In this document: positions 58,816 through 64,000 of the stretch, piece by piece
Position numbering within the stretch: position 1 is the first letter of the stretch
How the letters are laid out: each line of letters opens with the position of its first letter
Assembly: GCA_002305165.1 (NCBI GenBank)
Contig: DBQI01000023.1
Span: 118,916-182,915 of the forward strand
DNA: 64,000 nt
From: Armatimonadetes bacterium UBA1398
GTDB lineage: Bacteria > Armatimonadota > Zipacnadia > UBA1398
Direction: 5' to 3'
The notes under the pieces: generated by a model
What the model saw: the letters and a program-made list of their open reading frames with translations, nothing else
The model's database searches: none
What the model was told of the DNA's origin: nothing
Position numbers and translations under genes: made by a program

Positions 58816-61800
58816 ATGCGGAGTTGGCTCATCCCCCTCGTTGTCTACCCCCTCGTGGGGGTCGCTCTGGGCACCCCCTCTGCGGCAGGGGAGATCCTGC
58901 TGGACGGCTTCGAGTCCCTGGAACCGTGGGCCCCCAACGAGGATGGCGGCAATGCTCCCTCCATTGCCCTCGATCTGACCGACGTGGTGGAGGGGGCGGC
59001 CGCTATGCGCCTTGCCTACACCAACGAGTCGCCCAACTGGGGCAACCTGACCCGCGATGTGGACATCCCGAACGAGGTGACGGCGATCGGGATCGATATC
59101 CGGAAGCACTCCTCTGGGCCGGGCGCGGCAATGCACCTGTGGCTCATGGAGGAAGACGGTGACGCGTGGGTGGCACAGCTGCGCCCCGACGGGCGCTCCT
59201 TGGGGGCTGTCCCGGAGGCCCTCTATCGCGTCGTCGTCCCAGTCGCTTCGTTCCAGTTCGAGCCCCGCGGACCAGGCACGCGGGATATGCCCTCGACGAG
59301 CCGGATGCTGCTAGGCTGCAACTTCGACGACCTGGAGGTAACTGTGGACCGCCTTGTCCTGTTGACCAGGGATGCCGCAGCGACGGATCCCCTCCCCTGC
59401 GATCCCAAACTCCTGCCCGAGCATGGTTCGAAGGGCTGTGTCCTCATACTCGGGGGCGATATGCCCAAGACAGATGGCGCGTCCGACCCTGCCCGTCTTG
59501 CGGAACTGCTGCGCGGAGCCGGTTGGGGCGCTACTGTGGTCCAACCAGGGGATCTCTCACGACTTCTCGATCCGGCGACCGCGGACGTCCTCGTCGTGCC
59601 CGGAGGCCCTGCGTTCCCCGCGGAGGCTGTGGACTCACTGCGCCGGTACTTGGCTGGCGGCGGGAACCTGCTGACGATGGGCGGTTACGCCTTCGACGAG
59701 CCCCTCAGCTATTCCGGTGGGGACTGGCTCCCCGTCGGCTCCGAGCTTACGGCGGCCGAGGTCAGCGCGGGCGGCGAGGATGTCCAGGCGCGAGTGAACT
59801 CGCGGATTGGCGTCCACGGCGACACGATGGGGCTCGATCCAGAGCAGCTGCAGGTCTTCGATCCCTCCTTCCCGCTCAAACGCGTGGCCGGGGCGCGTTC
59901 GGCACCCGGCCAGAGCGTTATCGCGCCTGAGGTCCGCATCGCGCGGGAGTTGCACGGTTACGCGGCCGTGTCCACCCTGGGCTCGAACTCCCCCGTGTTC
60001 CCCGACCTTTGGGGCCGCCGCATCCCCTTGCTCGAGACCTACGACGCCTTCGGTCGTCCCCGAGGCGCGGCTGGCGCGCTGGTGCACTACTTCGACGGTC
60101 CGTATGCGGGGTCGAACTGGGCCTTCTTCGGTGTCACGAACCACGACCTCTTCACCGGTCAGGACGCGCCATTGGCCGCCGCCGTGCCCGCCCTGATGGA
60201 CGCGTTGACTGCCCCCACATACCTGCGCCGCGTGGCGTCAGAGCATGCGTGTTACCATCGCGGCGAGGATGTGACGATAGAGGGCGAGGTGTGGCTAGAT
60301 GGAGATGAGATCGACGCGCACGTCACCATTAGCTCACCAGTCCTAGGCGCCGTTCGCGCCGAGATCGGCGAGCCCACGGCAGGTACCGGACTGCGGGCCT
60401 TCTCCGTGACGGTTGCCGCGCCCACGCTCTTGAGCGACTACGATGAGGTGCGGGCCGAGTTGGTCGTCGATGGCTCCATCGTCGACACCATGGAGACCGC
60501 CTACGTCGTGTGGGACACGGCGGTCATTGAGGCCGGTCCCACCGTGGCCATAGAGGGCTCGCGGCTGATCATTGATGGGAACCCCCACGTCCGGCTGGGC
60601 ACCAACCAGACAGGCTTCATGTGGTACTCGGAGCATGAGGACCCCAAAGTATGGGATGCGGACTTCCGGGCGATGCGGGATCACCAGATCCGCATCCTTC
60701 GAGTCCTGCACTTCTCGCCCTACTCGGAGGGCGGCTACGCCGGGCAGCCATCCAACCGACCAGAAGCCCTGCAGTACCGGCCTGAGCGGCTGTGCCGCCA
60801 GACTGACGCGATGGTGCAACTCGCCCAGAAACACGGCATCGTGCTGTTTCTGACCCTGCACGACTGGATGCAGGTAGGGCTTACCGAGGAGCAGTACCAG
60901 GCCCAGGCGGACTGGAATCGGTTCTGGACCGAGCGTTACCGCGACGTGCCGGGGATCATTTACGACATCCAGAACGAGCCCGACATCGGCGATCCGCCGG
61001 ACTACCCCAATCTGGTTGACCTCTATAACGAAATGCTGGCCGATCGCTATGGCGATGAGGATGGCCTGAGATCGTCATGGGGAGTAGACGAGCTGCCGGG
61101 CCGCTGGGGCCAGGTGCCCATACAGCGCGGGGGCTCCGATTGGGCTGACGTCCGCGCCCATGACTACTGGCTCTTCAAGATGAGGGTTTACAACCACTGG
61201 GTGCAGCGCAACGCGGAAGGCATCCTGGCGGGCGACCCCGATGCCTTGTTCACCGTGGGACATCTCATCTCTAATGTCCACGCCGACAAGCAGCTGGGCG
61301 CGGCCCATGTGCCCTTCACCAACACCCATTACTACGGCGACCTATTCAGCTTCGGCGAGTACCTCAAGTTCAGCGATCGGCTGATGGCTGGCAAACCACT
61401 CACCATCGGCGAGTTTGGGGCGCAAGAGGCGCACGATGAGCGCACCAGGGGGGGCGACGCAACCCGCGACGCAGCCTCCGTCCAGCGCTTCGTGTGGTAT
61501 GGCCACACGGCCCTGGGGCTGGACGCCACGTTCCTCTGCAACTGGAGTTGGAAGGACTTCGAGGGAGCCGTGTTCCCCTGGGGCATGCGCTACCTCCAGG
61601 ACCCCGTCTCCAAGGATGTGCTGCTGGCTCAGCGCGCCCAGGGGCTCGCGCTGCTCGGTATCGAGTTGCCACCCGTGCGGGCACGCCAGCTGTACGTGGT
61701 CACCCCCGACTGCCACCGGTTCGGTCCTATGTTTGGCGAGATAGAGTCGGCGCTCCGCAGGGTCTTCGCGACGCTCTACGGTCTCGGGGTTCCCTTCGGC

Positions 61801-62706
61801 CTTCTCACTGAGGCCGATCTCGCGACCATACCCGAGGCGGCGGAAGCGCTGATATGGCCCGTACCGTACTGCGCCGACGAGACCACTCTCGACCGACTAG
61901 AGGAGTGGGTCACCGCTGGTGGCTCACTCTACCTCTCAGGCACGATCGCTTACGACGACTGCCGCCGGCTGACGGCCGATGGACGCGCAGGCCGTTTCGG
62001 GATCGAGCAGTTCCCCAAGGCGCGCCCAGGTCAGGCCGGTGAGGCCACCGAGGCTACCTCTGTCGCTCTGGGAGAGGGACTCGTCCACTTCGTGCCGACG
62101 CCCGTCGAGTTGTCCGCACGGGAGGCCTTATCCGACCTGTATCGGAGCTTCCTCGTGGACGCCGGGATTCCACACACGCCGGCCGAACAGCCTCTGCAGG
62201 CACTGAAGCCAACTGCCGACGGCCTCACGGTGCTTCTGAATCCTCAGAATGAGCCGACTCTAGCTGTGTATGGCGGGATCGAGGCTGAGATGCCAGCAGG
62301 GGCGGCGGTGATGGTTCATGCGGCCGCGAACGGGCGACCGAAGGTAGTGCACGGCTACGCCAGCCTGGCGCGTGCAGGTCGCCTCGTATTCGCCAGTGCA
62401 GGCGAGTTGTTCCTGATGGGCCTCTCGGATGACGCCCTCAACGATGGTCCGGGGGCTCTGCTGTGCGCTCTGACGCCGGGACCGTTGCGGTTGCCGGCGC
62501 TCGATAGGGCGGAGGTCCTCGTGGCCGAGGTCGGGGATCTCGTGGATGGCCGATGGACTGGCTATGAGACCCGGACCCTCAATCGAACCAGCGGCGGGCC
62601 GGGGCTCGATGTCCCCGAGGAGTGGGCCCTGAGCTTGGTGCTCGTGTACCCGACCGGGGCGAGAGAGGCTGCTGTGGAGGCGGTGGAGGCCCTGGCTCGC
62701 CGCTAG
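58816..62706 (+). CDS. Large secreted clan-A-like glycoside hydrolase with N-terminal sandwich and amidotransferase-like domains
   Basis: A 1,296-residue protein with a signal peptide (LIPLVVYPLVGVALG...AAG). Residues ~28-190 form a beta-sandwich that looks carbohydrate-binding. Residues ~210-310 have a flavodoxin/class-I-glutamine-amidotransferase-like layout (CVLILGGDMP, DVLVVPGGPAFP), without an obvious catalytic Cys. A later TIM barrel starts near 590 (LIIDGNPHVRLGTNQTG) with acid/base Glu721 in IQNEPDI and nucleophile Glu866 in TIGEFGAQE, the clan GH-A positions used in GH2, GH5 and GH42. A second amidotransferase-like region (~955-1045) follows, as in the trimerisation domain of GH42. 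Substrate is unknown. ATG 58816 is secured by GGAGGAGG 6 bases before it. Stop overlaps the ADH gene by CTAG. Confidence 0.75.
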   Translation: MRSWLIPLVVYPLVGVALGTPSAAGEILLDGFESLEPWAPNEDGGNAPSIALDLTDVVEGAAAMRLAYTNESPNWGNLTRDVDIPNEVTAIGIDIRKHSSGPGAAMHLWLMEEDGDAWVAQLRPDGRSLGAVPEALYRVVVPVASFQFEPRGPGTRDMPSTSRMLLGCNFDDLEVTVDRLVLLTRDAAATDPLPCDPKLLPEHGSKGCVLILGGDMPKTDGASDPARLAELLRGAGWGATVVQPGDLSRLLDPATADVLVVPGGPAFPAEAVDSLRRYLAGGGNLLTMGGYAFDEPLSYSGGDWLPVGSELTAAEVSAGGEDVQARVNSRIGVHGDTMGLDPEQLQVFDPSFPLKRVAGARSAPGQSVIAPEVRIARELHGYAAVSTLGSNSPVFPDLWGRRIPLLETYDAFGRPRGAAGALVHYFDGPYAGSNWAFFGVTNHDLFTGQDAPLAAAVPALMDALTAPTYLRRVASEHACYHRGEDVTIEGEVWLDGDEIDAHVTISSPVLGAVRAEIGEPTAGTGLRAFSVTVAAPTLLSDYDEVRAELVVDGSIVDTMETAYVVWDTAVIEAGPTVAIEGSRLIIDGNPHVRLGTNQTGFMWYSEHEDPKVWDADFRAMRDHQIRILRVLHFSPYSEGGYAGQPSNRPEALQYRPERLCRQTDAMVQLAQKHGIVLFLTLHDWMQVGLTEEQYQAQADWNRFWTERYRDVPGIIYDIQNEPDIGDPPDYPNLVDLYNEMLADRYGDEDGLRSSWGVDELPGRWGQVPIQRGGSDWADVRAHDYWLFKMRVYNHWVQRNAEGILAGDPDALFTVGHLISNVHADKQLGAAHVPFTNTHYYGDLFSFGEYLKFSDRLMAGKPLTIGEFGAQEAHDERTRGGDATRDAASVQRFVWYGHTALGLDATFLCNWSWKDFEGAVFPWGMRYLQDPVSKDVLLAQRAQGLALLGIELPPVRARQLYVVTPDCHRFGPMFGEIESALRRVFATLYGLGVPFGLLTEADLATIPEAAEALIWPVPYCADETTLDRLEEWVTAGGSLYLSGTIAYDDCRRLTADGRAGRFGIEQFPKARPGQAGEATEATSVALGEGLVHFVPTPVELSAREALSDLYRSFLVDAGIPHTPAEQPLQALKPTADGLTVLLNPQNEPTLAVYGGIEAEMPAGAAVMVHAAANGRPKVVHGYASLARAGRLVFASAGELFLMGLSDDALNDGPGALLCALTPGPLRLPALDRAEVLVAEVGDLVDGRWTGYETRTLNRTSGGPGLDVPEEWALSLVLVYPTGAREAAVEAVEALARR

Positions 62707-63794
62707 GAGGTCCTGAAGTGCCCAACGGCTACGCGCAGATACTCACCCGTCGCCGCAGCCTTGAAAGCGCCCTCGGCCTGCTCCAGCGCGAAGGGTGGGC
62801 TGACCACCGACTCGAAGGGGCTGGAGCGTCCGTGGGAGGCTAGGAACTCCATTGCGGCAACGAGATCGGTCGGGTGGTAGTTGTGGAGACCCCGGACGGT
62901 CAGGCACCGCCGCACGATGGTCTCGGCGTCCACGCTAACCGGAGGCGCAGGGTACGTGGCTCCGACCCAGACGGCCACGCCACCGAGGTCGAGGGCTTCC
63001 AGCGTCATCCGCGCCCCATCAGGCGAGCCCGTGAACTCGAACGCCGCATCCACGCCCCGACCACCCGTGTGAGCCATCACTGAACCCGGGACCTCGTTGC
63101 ATTCCAGTGCACGAAGAGCCCCGAAACGCGTTGCTAGCGCACGCCGCCTGGGGTCTACGTCGACTCCCCACACGCACTCAGCTCCTGCCGCCCGCAGCAT
63201 CGCGCAGGCCGTCAGCCCCAACATACCCAGCCCCACCACCAGGAATCTGCCCTGTGGCCGAGCCGCCGCGACGCGCAGCGCCCCAGCGACCGTGGCTGTC
63301 GCGCAGGCCGCCGGGCAGGCCACCGCGTTCGGCACGGAATCGGGCACACGGACGATCGCCGTCCCCCGCACCAACAGGCAGTGAGACGCGAGGCCTCCGC
63401 TCAGCTCGCGTCCCGGACGCAGCGCTTCGTGACCGTACTTGAACAGTGCCACGCACTTCTGCGGAAGGTCCCGGTGGCAGTAGTGGCACTCTCCGCAGGA
63501 GGCCGCCAAACCCCACACGACGCGATCGCCGACCGCCAGAGGACGACCACCGATGGCAGTGGGTGGCTCAGTGGGTAGCTCCTCGATCTCCCCCAGGATC
63601 TCATGCCCCAGGATCGTTGGAACGGGCGTGAGACGTCGGCCTTCGTAACTGTGCAGGTCGCTCCCGCACAGCGTAGTTCCGAGCACGCGAACGAGGCACT
63701 CACCCGGGGCCAGCTTCGGCCTGGCGAAGGTGGCGCAATTCAGCTTCCGGCCGGGCCCGTCGAACACCATTCCCCAGGGCGTCTCCGCCGTCAT
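62703..63794 (-). CDS. Zinc-dependent MDR alcohol dehydrogenase (phosphonate-associated HpnZ-like)
   Basis: A 363-residue cytoplasmic dehydrogenase. Catalytic zinc ligands: Cys in TTLCGSDLHSYEG and GHEILGE. Structural zinc: CGECHYCHRDLPQKC. NAD(P) fold: VVGLGMLGLTACAML. The block LFKYGHEAL...LSGGLASHC, followed by GTAIVRVPDSVPNAVACPAACATATVAGAL, is highly reminiscent of the group annotated as 'phosphonate catabolism associated alcohol dehydrogenase' (TIGR03366). No phosphonate genes are in the window, so a general sugar-alcohol or aldehyde role is equally possible. The stop shares CTAG with the convergent glycosidase gene. ATG 63794 lacks a strong Shine-Dalgarno. Confidence 0.82.
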   Translation of the reverse strand: MTAETPWGMVFDGPGRKLNCATFARPKLAPGECLVRVLGTTLCGSDLHSYEGRRLTPVPTILGHEILGEIEELPTEPPTAIGGRPLAVGDRVVWGLAASCGECHYCHRDLPQKCVALFKYGHEALRPGRELSGGLASHCLLVRGTAIVRVPDSVPNAVACPAACATATVAGALRVAAARPQGRFLVVGLGMLGLTACAMLRAAGAECVWGVDVDPRRRALATRFGALRALECNEVPGSVMAHTGGRGVDAAFEFTGSPDGARMTLEALDLGGVAVWVGATYPAPPVSVDAETIVRRCLTVRGLHNYHPTDLVAAMEFLASHGRSSPFESVVSPPFALEQAEGAFKAAATGEYLRVAVGHFRTS

Positions 63795-63886
63795 AGAGCA
63801 CTCTCCCGCGATGCCGTGGCGGTCAGAAGGACCAATAGTTCGTCAGGTACAATCGCTGCTCGCTACGCTGGTATGCTAGCCCGCAT

Positions 63887-63898
63887 CATTCATGAATG
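63887..63898. promoter_or_regulatory. 12-base palindrome upstream of the ADH gene
   Basis: CATTCATGAATG is a perfect palindrome, about 95 bases upstream of the dehydrogenase start in the leftward sense. It could be an operator for a dimeric regulator. The rest of 63795-64000 shows no gene; its last ~100 bases are G/T-rich. Confidence 0.3.
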
Positions 63899-64000
63899 CT
63901 AGTTTGTGGTGTGCTTGGTGGCTGTGTAGCGGTCGCTTGTCCGTTGCGTTGGTGTTGGGTTGTTCAGCGGCAGGTGGCGGGCATGGAGGGGCGGCTCGCT

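Overview
The window is high-GC bacterial chromosome with dense, mostly short-gap coding on both strands. It has no rRNA, tRNA, CRISPR array, transposase or phage gene that I could recognise. Two prepilin-like proteins carry the N-terminal cleavage/methylation signature followed by a FPVFA(K/Q)AREKAR stretch and a C-terminal H-x9-DG motif. That combination is typical of Armatimonadota and neighbouring phyla, so I infer an uncultured member of that group; this rests on recall of family patterns, not on a search.

Layout. (i) 1-6,660: the end of a DUF885 protein, a prepilin/lipoprotein pair, and a 1,627-residue fusion of a peptidase-M28-like domain to an FtsX-type permease. (ii) 6,691-25,798: a glycan-oriented block with NamZ (DUF1343), a GH4 glycosidase, a HEAT-repeat secreted protein, a Tat-exported Gfo/Idh/MocA oxidoreductase with a decayed paralogue, an SLC13-type anion transporter, a sialate O-acetylesterase, an Old Yellow Enzyme relative, a beta-propeller glycosidase-like protein, GH29 fucosidase, GH78 rhamnosidase, and a coupled trio of two amidohydrolase-fold proteins and a phosphoesterase. 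(iii) 25,890-38,745: TldD/TldE, a DUF4185-like protein, GH2 beta-mannosidase, a second prepilin operon that ends in a HTH-thioredoxin fusion, GH127, DUF1080 and a class-C serine hydrolase. (iv) 38,945-47,152: a hexaheme cytochrome c, then a complete hdrCBA-mvhDGA set with a hydrogenase maturation protease. (v) 47,159-54,282: TPR protein, M60 peptidase, CE1-type esterase, macro-domain protein and an unrecognised secreted protein. (vi) 54,290-58,477: a four-gene respiratory complex of two CydA-like membrane proteins, a Rieske protein and a fused cytochrome b. (vii) 58,816 to the end: a large secreted clan-A-like glycosidase and a zinc alcohol dehydrogenase.

How it fits together. The secreted and cytoplasmic carbohydrate enzymes (fucose, rhamnose, mannose, arabinose, galactose and acetylated sialic-acid-type targets, plus M60 peptidase and esterase) suggest a scavenger of complex plant, mucin-like or exopolysaccharide glycans. 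There is no SusCD pair and no PTS. Reducing equivalents could be handled by the hydrogenase/heterodisulfide-reductase complex (H2-linked flavin-based electron bifurcation, acting in the cytoplasm) and by the membrane b/Rieske/CydA-like complex with a covalently bound haem c.

The points most worth pursuing are the HdrA with an extra NuoG-type ferredoxin insert behind a CRP-type operator, the CydA-like/Rieske/b module, the HTH-thioredoxin fusion regulator, the peptidase-FtsX fusion whose catalytic residues are lost, and the amidohydrolase pair with one apparently metal-free member. Several gene ends carry perfect GC-rich stem-loops without a U tract.
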